A stretch of 64,000 nt of DNA from VAZQ01 sp963817135 (GTDB lineage: Bacteria; Pseudomonadota; Alphaproteobacteria; Rhizobiales; Xanthobacteraceae), in contig CAWFNG010000002.1 of NCBI GenBank assembly GCA_963817135.1, positions 62,001 to 126,000 on the forward strand. The letters run 5' to 3'. Numbering within the stretch: position 1 is the first letter of the stretch; each line of letters starts with the position of its first letter. Positions 55,269-62,875 of this stretch are shown here, piece by piece. The notes below the pieces were generated by a model. It saw only the letters and a list, made by a program, of their open reading frames with translations, was not told the DNA's origin and did not search any database. The translations under genes were made by a program, and so were the position numbers.

Positions 55269-55318
55269 CCCCCTCACCCGGCGCCTTCGGCGCCGACCTC
55301 TCCCCTCCGGGGAGAGGT
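55267..55318. repeat. REP-like element, right boundary of the DUF559 cassette (inverted)
   Basis: Read on the minus strand: ACCTCTCCCCGGAGGGGAG..., hairpin B GGCGCCGAAGGCGCC and tail GGTGAGGGGGAT, whose final AT starts the ATG of the DUF559 gene. It ends 22 bp before the trpA ATG. Confidence 0.85.
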
Positions 55319-55340
55319 ATACCACAAGCTCCGCCGCACC

Positions 55341-56183
55341 ATGAGCGAAACACGCATCGACTTGCGATTTGCAAAGCTGCGCGGTCAGCGCCGCGCGGCG
55401 CTGGTGACGTTCCTCACCGCCGGCGACCCCGATCAGGAAACCTCGCTCAATATCCTGCGCGGCCTGCCTGCGGCGGGCGCCGATGTCATCGAGCTTGGCA
55501 TGCCGTTCACGGATCCCATGGCCGACGGGCCGGCGATACAGCTCTCCTCGCAGCGCGCGATCAAATCCGGGCAGACATTGAGCAAGACGCTCGATCTGGT
55601 GCGCGCATTTCGCAACGGCGACAATACCACCCCCATCGTTCTCATGGGATATTACAACCCGATCTATGTCTACGGCGTCGCTCGTTTCCTCGCCGCGGCA
55701 AAGGCAGCAGGTGTCGACGGTCTCATCGTGGTCGACCTGCCGCCGGAAGAGGACGATGAACTCTGCCTGCCCGCTCTCGGCGCCGGGCTCAATTTCATTC
55801 GGCTCGCCACCCCGACGACCGATGACAAGCGCCTTCCCGCCGTGCTCGCCAATACATCGGGGTTTGTCTATTACGTTTCCATCACCGGCATCACCGGCAC
55901 GGCCAAACCCGATCCGCAGATCACCCGTGCGGCAGTTGCGCGCATCAAGCGCCATACCAGGCTGCCGGTAGCGGTCGGCTTTGGCGTGCGCACCGCCGAG
56001 CAGGCTGCCGCGATCGCTGCGGGTGCCGACGGCGTGGTAGTCGGCTCCGCGCTCGTCACTGCGCTCAAGGAGAGTCTCGACGAGAATGGCGGCGCGACCG
56101 TCCGCACGCCCAAGGCGGTAACCGATCTCGTCGCCGAGCTGGCGCGCGGAGTGCGCCTTGCGGCCGAGCGGAGTCGCGCCTAA
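55341..56183 (+). CDS. trpA: Tryptophan synthase alpha subunit
   Basis: A 280-residue TIM barrel that cleaves indole-glycerol phosphate and passes indole to TrpB. The catalytic Glu is in VIELGMPFTDPMADGPAIQ, the Asp in GVDGLIVVDLPPEE, and the phosphate loop is VAVGFGVRTAEQA plus GVVVGSALV. SITGITGTAKPD is the conserved loop 6. I chose the ATG at 55341; the frame extends upstream through a repeat. The DUF559 cassette separates it from trpB, so expression depends on readthrough or a promoter inside the cassette. Confidence 0.96.
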   Translation: MSETRIDLRFAKLRGQRRAALVTFLTAGDPDQETSLNILRGLPAAGADVIELGMPFTDPMADGPAIQLSSQRAIKSGQTLSKTLDLVRAFRNGDNTTPIVLMGYYNPIYVYGVARFLAAAKAAGVDGLIVVDLPPEEDDELCLPALGAGLNFIRLATPTTDDKRLPAVLANTSGFVYYVSITGITGTAKPDPQITRAAVARIKRHTRLPVAVGFGVRTAEQAAAIAAGADGVVVGSALVTALKESLDENGGATVRTPKAVTDLVAELARGVRLAAERSRA

Positions 56184-56211
56184 GAAGTTGAACGTGATGG
56201 CAGCGGTTGTC

Positions 56212-56234
56212 ACCTCTCCCCTGCGGGGAGAGGT
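56212..56234. repeat. REP-like hairpin, solo
   Basis: ACCTCTCCCCTGCGGGGAGAGGT-like hairpin A only, between trpA and accD. It has no second hairpin and no tail. Confidence 0.65.
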
Positions 56235-56285
56235 GAAGAACGGCTACGCCAACGTCAGTGCACCACGGATCAGCGTAGGGTACGC

Positions 56286-57179
56286 ATGAACTGGATCTCC
56301 AACGTCGTCCGGCCCAAAATCCGCAACTATTTTGTCCGCCGGGACACCCCGGAAAACCTGTGGATCAAGTGTCCGGAGACCGGACAGCTCGTGTTCTACA
56401 AGGACGTGGAGGCGAACCAGTTCGTCATTCCCGGCTCCAACTATCATATGCGCATGGGCGCCACGGCGCGTCTGAAATCGATCTTCGACAACCAGACCTG
56501 GTTCGATATTGCGGTTCCCGAAGTGCCGCTCGACCCGCTCAAGTTTCGCGACGAGCGCCGCTATACCGAGCGGCTCAAGGATGCGCGGGGGAGGACCGGC
56601 ACCAACGACGCGGTCAAGCTCGGGCTCGGCAAGCTCGAAGGGGGGCCGGTGGTGATCGGCGCCCAGGACTTCGATTTCATGGGCGGATCGCTCGGAATGG
56701 CGGCGGGCGAGGCGGTGATCAAGGGATTGGAGACCGCGGTCGACAAGGGAACGCCGTTCATCATGTTTGCCGCCTCCGGCGGAGCGCGCATGCAGGAGGG
56801 AATCCTGTCGCTGATGCAACTGCCACGCACCATCGTGGCGGTGCAGATGATGCGCGAATCGCGCAAGCCCTATATCGTGGTGCTCACCAACCCCACGACC
56901 GGCGGTGTAACTGCCTCCTATGCCATGCTCGGCGACATTCACGTCGCCGAACCGGGCGCCCTGATCGGCTTCGCCGGCCCGCGGGTCATCGAGCAAACAA
57001 TCCGCGAAAAGCTGCCCGAAGGGTTTCAGCGTGCCGAATATCTCAAGGAGCACGGCATGGTGGACATGGTCGTGCATCGCCATGCCCTGCGCGCGACTCT
57101 CGCCAATCTCAGTCGCCTGCTGACCAAGACGCGTCCGCGTCTGGTCCGGGAAGAGCTGCCCGCCTCAGCTCCGGCGTGA
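56286..57179 (+). CDS. accD: Acetyl-CoA carboxylase carboxyltransferase subunit beta
   Basis: A 297-residue subunit that, with AccA, moves the carboxyl group from biotin to acetyl-CoA, the first step in fatty-acid synthesis. The crotonase-like core shows VVIGAQDFDFMGGSLGM, FAASGGARMQEGILSLMQ, TNPTTGGVTASYAMLGD and FAGPRVIEQTI. The N-terminal zinc-ribbon region is degenerate: WIKCPETGQLVFYKDV and FVIPGSNYHM keep one of four cysteines. This is usual in Rhizobiales. It lies between trpA and folC as in relatives. Confidence 0.96.
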   Translation: MNWISNVVRPKIRNYFVRRDTPENLWIKCPETGQLVFYKDVEANQFVIPGSNYHMRMGATARLKSIFDNQTWFDIAVPEVPLDPLKFRDERRYTERLKDARGRTGTNDAVKLGLGKLEGGPVVIGAQDFDFMGGSLGMAAGEAVIKGLETAVDKGTPFIMFAASGGARMQEGILSLMQLPRTIVAVQMMRESRKPYIVVLTNPTTGGVTASYAMLGDIHVAEPGALIGFAGPRVIEQTIREKLPEGFQRAEYLKEHGMVDMVVHRHALRATLANLSRLLTKTRPRLVREELPASAPA

Positions 57180-57248
57180 GAACTCCACGCTTGCAGCCCT
57201 TTTCTTCCGAGAGCTGCGAGACTCCAGCGCGTCAAAAACGCCGCGTCC

Positions 57249-58568
57249 ATGGCCGGCATTGATTCCCTTATTGCGCGGTTGACCGCGCTGCATCCGAAGA
57301 AGATCGATCTTTCGCTGGAGCGCATGCATCGCATTCTGGCGGCGCTCGACCATCCGGAACGCCGTTTGCCGCCGGTGATCCATGTTGCCGGGACGAACGG
57401 CAAGGGTTCGACCATCGCCTTCATGCGAGCGATCCTGGAAGCAGCAGGGCTCATCGTGCATGTCTACAGCTCCCCGCATCTCGTGCGCTTCAACGAGCGG
57501 TTTCGCATCGGCGGCGAACACGAGGGAAGGCTGGTTGACGATGCGGAACTCGCTGCCGCCCTGGCGCAATGCGAGCGCGCCAATGGCAATGCTCCGATAA
57601 CGGTATTCGAGATCACCACTGCGGCAGGCTTTCTCCTGTTCGCGTCCCATCCCGCCGATCTGCTGCTGCTCGAAGTGGGCTTGGGCGGCCGCCTCGATGC
57701 AACCAATGTGGTGGATCGTCCGGCTGCAACGGTCGTTACTCCGGTGTCGTTCGACCATGCCGAACACCTCGGCGATACGCTCGGCAAGATCGCGACGGAA
57801 AAAGCCGGCATTCTCAAGAACGGGATTCCCGCCATCATCGCCGCGCAGCCGCGCGAGGCACTCGCCGTCATCGAGCGCCAGGCCGCCCGCATGAAGGCGC
57901 CCATCCGGATTGCCGGGGAGCATTGGACCGCAACCGAGGAGCGCGGACGGTTGGTTTATCAGGACGATGACGGCCTCCTTGATCTTCCGCCACCCAGACT
58001 TTTTGGCCGCCATCAGTTCGAGAATGCAGGAGTTGCGATCGCGACGTTGCGGGCCATTGCCGGCCTGAAACTTGCCCCGTCCGCGTTCGAGGCGGGCATT
58101 GCCAGAGCTGAGTGGCCGGCACGCATGCAGCGGCTGGCGCAAGGCGCGCTATCGGCTCTGGTGGCGAGCGGCGGGGAACTGTGGGTCGATGGCGGCCATA
58201 ATGCGGATGGCGGCCGCGTGATCGCCAACGCGCTGGCCGATCTCGAGGAGCGGGTCTCGCGTCCGGTGGCGCTGATCGTCGGCATGCTCGGAACGAAAGA
58301 CTGCAAGGCCTTCTTGCAGAACTTCGTCGGCCTCGCGCAGCGCCTGATCGCGGTGCCGATTGCCCAGCAGGAGAAGAGTTTTTCCGCCGAGGCCATTGTC
58401 GACATTGCCCGCGCGCTGGGAATTCCCGCACAAGGCGCGACCGGCGTCGAGACTGCGCTTGCTGCCATTCAACGCATGGCGCTCAATCCCGCGCCGCGTA
58501 CCCTGATCACCGGCTCGCTCTATCTCGCGGGCGAGGCGCTGGCAGCAAACGGCACGCCGCCGGGGTAG
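57249..58568 (+). CDS. folC: Bifunctional folylpolyglutamate synthase / dihydrofolate synthase
   Basis: A 439-residue Mur-ligase-like enzyme that adds glutamate to dihydropteroate and folates. The P-loop is VAGTNGKGSTIAFM, followed by YSSPHLVRFNERF, LEVGLGGRLDATNVV, FDHAEHLGDTLGKIATEKAGI and GGHNADGGRV. It works in the cytoplasm in one-carbon metabolism. The stop codon TAG lies within the GTAGGGCGG head of a repeat that separates it from the convergent ligase gene. Relatives have trxA next; here that gene is absent. Confidence 0.95.
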   Translation: MAGIDSLIARLTALHPKKIDLSLERMHRILAALDHPERRLPPVIHVAGTNGKGSTIAFMRAILEAAGLIVHVYSSPHLVRFNERFRIGGEHEGRLVDDAELAAALAQCERANGNAPITVFEITTAAGFLLFASHPADLLLLEVGLGGRLDATNVVDRPAATVVTPVSFDHAEHLGDTLGKIATEKAGILKNGIPAIIAAQPREALAVIERQAARMKAPIRIAGEHWTATEERGRLVYQDDDGLLDLPPPRLFGRHQFENAGVAIATLRAIAGLKLAPSAFEAGIARAEWPARMQRLAQGALSALVASGGELWVDGGHNADGGRVIANALADLEERVSRPVALIVGMLGTKDCKAFLQNFVGLAQRLIAVPIAQQEKSFSAEAIVDIARALGIPAQGATGVETALAAIQRMALNPAPRTLITGSLYLAGEALAANGTPPG

Positions 58569-58647
58569 GGCGGATTAGCGATAGCGTAATCCGCCGTGGG
58601 GCAGCCGAGGTTATCGGCGCAATACGCTATTGCGCCCTACGGGCTAC
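58565..58647. repeat. Dispersed repeat, GTAGGGCGGATTAGCG family
   Basis: The left half is GTAGGGCGGATTAGCGATAG...AATCCGCC and the right half GGCGCAATACGCTATTGCGC...GGGCTAC. It fills the gap between folC and the ligase gene. The left end supplies the stop of folC (TAG 58566-58568), and the right end, on the minus strand, supplies the stop of the ligase gene (58644-58646). Confidence 0.75.
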
Positions 58648-59672
58648 TTCAACAGCTTCAGCAGGTCGGCCTTCTTCTGCTTCACCTGATCCATGGTGCA
58701 CTGGCGTGGCGACTTGTCCGGCCGCCACCGCATGAGCGTAGTGCCATGGCGGAATTGCTCGCCGCTGAAATGGTCGTAGCAGACCTCGACCACCAGCTCC
58801 GGCTTGAGCGGCTTCCATTCGCCGGAGCGCTTCGTCGACCAGCGGCTCGGCCCGCCCGGCGCATTGCCGGTAAAGCCCGGCGGCGCAATCAGCTTTTCCA
58901 GCTTTTTGGTGAGCGCCGGCTTCTCCTCCCGCTTGATGGAGGAGGTGAAGCCGACGTGATGCAGGAGCCCCGCCGCATCATAAAGACCAAGCAGGAGCGA
59001 TCCCACCACCGGCTTGCCCTCGTTGTAGCGGAAGCCGCCGACCACGCAGTCGGCGCTGCGGTAATTCTTGATCTTCTGCATGCCCGTGCGTTCGCCGGAA
59101 CGGTAGGCAAGGTCCCGTCGCTTGGCGATGATGCCGTCCAGCGTCGCGCCGACGCGTTTCAACCACGCCTTGGCTTCGCCAAGCTTGCCGGTCTCCGGCG
59201 ACAGGCGAATGCGCTCGCCGCGAAAGTATTTGCGGGCGAAGGCTTCGAGCTTTGCCCGCCGTTCCGCCAAGGGAAGTTCGACCAGCGCCTTGCCGCCGGC
59301 GTCGGCGAGCAGATCAAAAGCGATGAACACGGCCGGTGTTTCGCGCGCAAGCTTCTCCACCCGGCTCGCTGCGGGATGGATCCGCTGCAGCAAGTCGTCG
59401 AAGGAGAATGCTCCGTCGATGGGGACGACGATCTCGCCGTCGAGCACGAAGCGCTCGGGCTTGAGGCGGCGGACGGCGTCGACGAGATCGGGGAAATAGC
59501 GCGTGAGCGGCTGGCCGGATTTGGACTGCAGCTCGATTTTTTGCTTGTCCCGGAAGATGAGGCAGCGAAAGCCATCCCATTTCGGTTCATATTGCCATTC
59601 CTCACCGCTCGGAATCCGATTGACCGACAATGCTTCCATCGGCGGAAACGGCGGGCGCAGCGCTAGGGCCAT
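58644..59672 (-). CDS. ligC: ATP-dependent DNA ligase (LigC type)
   Basis: A 342-residue stand-alone ligase. The nucleotidyltransferase lysine is in EPKWDGFRCLIF, motif III is in LDGEIVVP, motif IV in LDGIIAKRRDLAY, and motif V in MQKIKNYRSADCVVGGF. An OB-fold domain follows. Such enzymes are linked to non-homologous end joining or backup excision repair in bacteria with Ku, but no Ku or LigD gene is in the window. The start ATG at 59672 directly precedes the conserved PMEAL...P segment. Confidence 0.88.
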   Translation of the reverse strand: MALALRPPFPPMEALSVNRIPSGEEWQYEPKWDGFRCLIFRDKQKIELQSKSGQPLTRYFPDLVDAVRRLKPERFVLDGEIVVPIDGAFSFDDLLQRIHPAASRVEKLARETPAVFIAFDLLADAGGKALVELPLAERRAKLEAFARKYFRGERIRLSPETGKLGEAKAWLKRVGATLDGIIAKRRDLAYRSGERTGMQKIKNYRSADCVVGGFRYNEGKPVVGSLLLGLYDAAGLLHHVGFTSSIKREEKPALTKKLEKLIAPPGFTGNAPGGPSRWSTKRSGEWKPLKPELVVEVCYDHFSGEQFRHGTTLMRWRPDKSPRQCTMDQVKQKKADLLKLLK

Positions 59673-59696
59673 TACAGAACTCGTGACGCAGTAATA

Positions 59697-59765
59697 TTAG
59701 CGTGAGCGTAATCCGCCGCTGCAGCCACGGCTGTCGGCGCAATTTGCTGCGCTATGGCGCCCTAC
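59697..59765. repeat. Dispersed repeat, GTAGGGCGGATTAGCG family
   Basis: It contains TTAGCGTGAGCGTAATCCGC and GGCGCAATTTGC...GGCGCCCTAC, matching the element at 58565. It lies between the ligase start and the end of the dehydrogenase gene. Confidence 0.6.
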
Positions 59766-59778
59766 AGACCTCGTGCCG

Positions 59779-60855
59779 TCATCCAAGCGCCGCGGCGATC
59801 GCCTTGCCGCACGTGACCGTGTCGGCCGGCCCCTTGAGATCGCGGGTGCGCAGCTTCGGCTCGACGAGAGTCCGTTCGATTGCGGCGACGATCGAGCGCG
59901 CGGCATCAGGCTCCCCCAGGTGGTCGAGCATCATCGCGCCCGACCAGATTTGCCCGATCGGGTTGGCGATGCCTTGGCCGGCGATGTCAGGCGCCGAACC
60001 GTGCACCGGCTCGAACACCGACGGGAATTTGCGTTCGGGATTGATGTTGCCGGACGGCGCGATCCCGATGGTGCCGGTGCAGGCCGGGCCGAGATCGGAC
60101 AGGATGTCGCCGAACAGATTGGAGGCGACCACCACGTTGAAGCGGTCGGGATTGAGCACGAATTGCGCCGTGAGAATGTCGATGTGGAACTGGTTCCAGC
60201 TCACGTCGGGATAGGATTTCGCGATGTCGCGAACGCGCTCGTCCCAGTACGGCATGGTGATGGCGATGCCGTTTGACTTGGTCGCCGATGTCAGATGCTT
60301 TTTTGGCGTTGAGCGGGCAAGCTCGAAGGCGAATTTCAGCACCCGGTCGACGCCGATGCGGCTCATCACCGTCTCCTGCACCACCACTTCGCGGTCGGTT
60401 CCGGCAAACATGTGTCCGCCAATCGCGGAATACTCGCCCTCGGTATTCTCGCGCACCACCCAGAAGTCGATATCGCCAGGCCTGCGGTTGGCGAGCGGGC
60501 AGGGAACGCCGGGCATCAGCCGCACCGGGCGCAGGTTGACGTATTGATCGAATTCGCGGCGAAACAGAATGAGCGACCCCCACAGCGAAACGTGATCGGG
60601 TACCCGGTTGGGCATGCCGACGGCGCCGAAAAAGATCGCGTCGTGCCTGCCAATCTGTTCCTTCCAGTCCTGCGGCATCATGCGGCCGTGCTTTTCATAG
60701 TAGTCGCAGTTGGCGAAGTCGAAATCGTCCAGCCGCAGTTCGAAGCCAAATTTTTTCGCCGCGGCCTCAAGCACGCGCACCCCTTCGGGCACGACTTCCC
60801 TGCCGATGCCGTCGCCGGGAATGACGGCGATGCGGTGGACGCGGTTGGTACTCAT
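59779..60855 (-). CDS. Tartrate/D-malate-type beta-decarboxylating dehydrogenase
   Basis: A 358-residue member of the isocitrate/isopropylmalate dehydrogenase superfamily. IAVIPGDGIGREVVPEGVRVLE, VRENTEGEYSAIGG, the catalytic Lys/Tyr region SATKSNGIAITMPYWDERVR, VVASNLFGDILSDLGPA and FEPVHGSAPDIAGQGIANP are the expected motifs. The best resemblance is to tartrate dehydrogenase/D-malate dehydrogenase (TtuC/DmlA), which oxidises and decarboxylates D-malate or tartrate using NAD. The ATG at 60855 begins the conserved N terminus. It follows a TctC-like binding-protein gene in the same direction, which could supply such a hydroxy-dicarboxylate. Confidence 0.88.
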   Translation of the reverse strand: MSTNRVHRIAVIPGDGIGREVVPEGVRVLEAAAKKFGFELRLDDFDFANCDYYEKHGRMMPQDWKEQIGRHDAIFFGAVGMPNRVPDHVSLWGSLILFRREFDQYVNLRPVRLMPGVPCPLANRRPGDIDFWVVRENTEGEYSAIGGHMFAGTDREVVVQETVMSRIGVDRVLKFAFELARSTPKKHLTSATKSNGIAITMPYWDERVRDIAKSYPDVSWNQFHIDILTAQFVLNPDRFNVVVASNLFGDILSDLGPACTGTIGIAPSGNINPERKFPSVFEPVHGSAPDIAGQGIANPIGQIWSGAMMLDHLGEPDAARSIVAAIERTLVEPKLRTRDLKGPADTVTCGKAIAAALG

Positions 60856-60875
60856 GACGGGCCTCTCTGTTTGGT

Positions 60876-61946
60876 TCACTTGCTTGTCAGTCTGCTCGTA
60901 TAGCTGAGCAAAAATTCCTTCACACGGCCGGGTACCTGCGCGATACCGCTGAGCACGGCCTGGCCATCAGTTCCTGAGACCAGGATCGGCTCCGATTTGA
61001 TGACCCTGGAATAATCCGTCAGAAATTTTGCGTCGCTCCACATTTCAACGAATGCGGTGCGCAGCACGGACACCGCTTCGTCCGCCGCCTTGGGCGGCAT
61101 CAGGGCGACACGAAACATGGCGAGCTGCGAATCGATGACGGCGCGCATCGCCGCATAGGTCGGATTTCCCGCCAGCGACTTTTCCGGCATCACGGTCGCG
61201 TAGAACTCTTCAAATGTCTGCATATTTGGCAACGCCTTGCTGCGCGGGTAGCGGCCATTCTTGCGCGGTGAGAGTTGCCACAGCGGAATGACGATATTGC
61301 CCATGGTTGGCTCGACCGAGCCGGTCCAGCCCGACAGCGAGGAATTGGCGAGTTGTCCGATGTTTTGCAGGATCGCCGTCTCGACTTCTTTTAGCCCGCG
61401 ATAGGCCGGCACCGCCTGATATTTGATGCCAAGGAGATCGAGCGAGAGCGTTTGATTGAGCGTATTGGAGTTCTGCTCGCCAAGCGAAAGCGCCTTGAAC
61501 TCTTTTGTTTTCATCAGGTCGGCCGGCGTGTTGACCCCGGGAGGCGTGTCTCTTCGCATGTAGACGACAAGCGGACATTCGACCCCGCCAATCAGCACGA
61601 AGTCCGAATAGCGCGTGCGGATCGATGCGTTGCCGAGAAGCTCGCCCACCATGTCGAGAGTAAAGAACCCCATTGTATCGCCATTGGCGGCGGCTTCGCC
61701 GAGCTGGTTGCTGCCGATGATGCCGCCAGCACCGCCGACATTCTTTATGATAATGGCCGGGTTTCCCGGAATGTGATTGGGCAGATGCTGCGCGACGATG
61801 CGTCCTTCGATGTCGGTAGGGCCTCCGGCGGGATAGTTGACAATCATGGTGATCGTCTTGCCCTTGAAAAATTGTGCCTGCGCATTGCCGGTAACGGCGA
61901 AGGCGAACGCGACAAGTGCCGAGAAGGTCAGCATCGTCCGTCTCAT
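60876..61946 (-). CDS. TctC/Bug-like tripartite tricarboxylate transporter solute-binding protein (divergent)
   Basis: A 356-residue secreted protein, signal peptide MRRTMLTFSALVAFAFAV...AQA, then FFKGKTITMIVNYPAGGPTD, IIIKNVGGAGGIIGSNQLGE. It is longer and more divergent than the other four in the window and belongs to a second subgroup. It stands between the tartrate-type dehydrogenase and hydratase-lyase genes, so a plant-derived acid is a possible ligand. TctA and TctB are absent. Confidence 0.85.
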   Translation of the reverse strand: MRRTMLTFSALVAFAFAVTGNAQAQFFKGKTITMIVNYPAGGPTDIEGRIVAQHLPNHIPGNPAIIIKNVGGAGGIIGSNQLGEAAANGDTMGFFTLDMVGELLGNASIRTRYSDFVLIGGVECPLVVYMRRDTPPGVNTPADLMKTKEFKALSLGEQNSNTLNQTLSLDLLGIKYQAVPAYRGLKEVETAILQNIGQLANSSLSGWTGSVEPTMGNIVIPLWQLSPRKNGRYPRSKALPNMQTFEEFYATVMPEKSLAGNPTYAAMRAVIDSQLAMFRVALMPPKAADEAVSVLRTAFVEMWSDAKFLTDYSRVIKSEPILVSGTDGQAVLSGIAQVPGRVKEFLLSYTSRLTSK

Positions 61947-61994
61947 TGTGCATTCCTTCGAAACGACGCGCACGTTTTCGGCGTTGCGGTGTGG

Positions 61995-62852
61995 TTATTT
62001 TTTGCCTGTTCGCTGATCGCTCAGCAAGGTCCCGAGCTTGAAAGGCTCGAACGTCGGCTTGTACGATTTTTCGTCCAGGAACTGGCGCAGGCCGGTGTTG
62101 TACGAATCTTCGCTGTCGGCGACCTTGATCGCCTGTCCCTTTGCGGCGAGATAGTCGTAGGCTTGCGGCACGTCCATGGTCCGTACCTGCCGGATGGCAT
62201 GTTTGGTGGCGCGCAACACCGCGGGGCTCTTTTTCATCAGCCGCTCCGCGAGATCGGTAACCGCGTCCTCGAGCTTCTCGAGCGGAACCGCTGAATTGAT
62301 CAGCCCGATGCGGGCAGCCTCATTGCCGTCGAACGGTTCGCCCAGGCAGGCATAGTAGAGCGCGTGCCGCGGCAGTACGGCATCGGCGAAGACTTTGGCG
62401 ACCAGGGCGCCGGGAAGAATGCCCCAGTTCACCTCGGAAAGCGAAAAGGTCGCGTTCTCCGCAGCAATGGCAAAGTCGCAACCGATGAGCTGCATGAACG
62501 CGCCGCCCACGCAGAAGCCGTGCACCATGGCGATGGTCGGCTTGTCGTAATTGTAAAGTCGCTCCCAGCGCCAGCGATTGGCAGCCGCCGCGGCCTTTTT
62601 TCGCTCGGCTGGATTGCGGTCGAGATCGCGAAAGAATTTCTGCAGGTCCTGGCCGGCGCTGAAATTACCGCCCTCGCCGGTCACCACCACGACCTTGACA
62701 TTGTCATCGACTTCGAGCCGTGCCAGCGCATCGTCCATGTCGTAATGCATTTGCGGACTCATGGCGTTGCGCTTTTCCGGTCGATTGAGCGATGCCCAGG
62801 CGATGCCGTCGTGAACCCTCACCTTGCAGAATTCGTATTTGTACTCAGCCAT
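61995..62852 (-). CDS. Enoyl-CoA hydratase family protein, hydroxycinnamoyl-CoA hydratase-lyase-like
   Basis: A 285-residue crotonase-fold protein. ASLNRPEKRNAMSPQMHYDM, NFSAGQDLQKFFRDLD, YDKPTIAMVHGFCVGGAFMQ, FSLSEVNWGILPGALVAK (oxyanion and Glu region) and RATKHAIRQVR follow p-hydroxycinnamoyl-CoA hydratase/lyase closely. Those enzymes shorten feruloyl- or coumaroyl-CoA to an aldehyde plus acetyl-CoA. Active-site glutamate (SEVNWG) is retained. It is in one direction with the acyl-CoA dehydrogenase gene upstream (23 bp gap) and the binding-protein gene downstream, so an operon for aromatic or acyl-CoA catabolism is likely. Confidence 0.82.
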   Translation of the reverse strand: MAEYKYEFCKVRVHDGIAWASLNRPEKRNAMSPQMHYDMDDALARLEVDDNVKVVVVTGEGGNFSAGQDLQKFFRDLDRNPAERKKAAAAANRWRWERLYNYDKPTIAMVHGFCVGGAFMQLIGCDFAIAAENATFSLSEVNWGILPGALVAKVFADAVLPRHALYYACLGEPFDGNEAARIGLINSAVPLEKLEDAVTDLAERLMKKSPAVLRATKHAIRQVRTMDVPQAYDYLAAKGQAIKVADSEDSYNTGLRQFLDEKSYKPTFEPFKLGTLLSDQRTGKK

Positions 62853-62875
62853 CGCGTTGTCCTTCTGTTGTTACT

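Noticed and set aside
55269..56213. Long N-terminal extension of the DUF559 frame opposite trpA
   Set aside because: The family domain starts at 55268, and the extension is antisense to trpA and runs through the REP.
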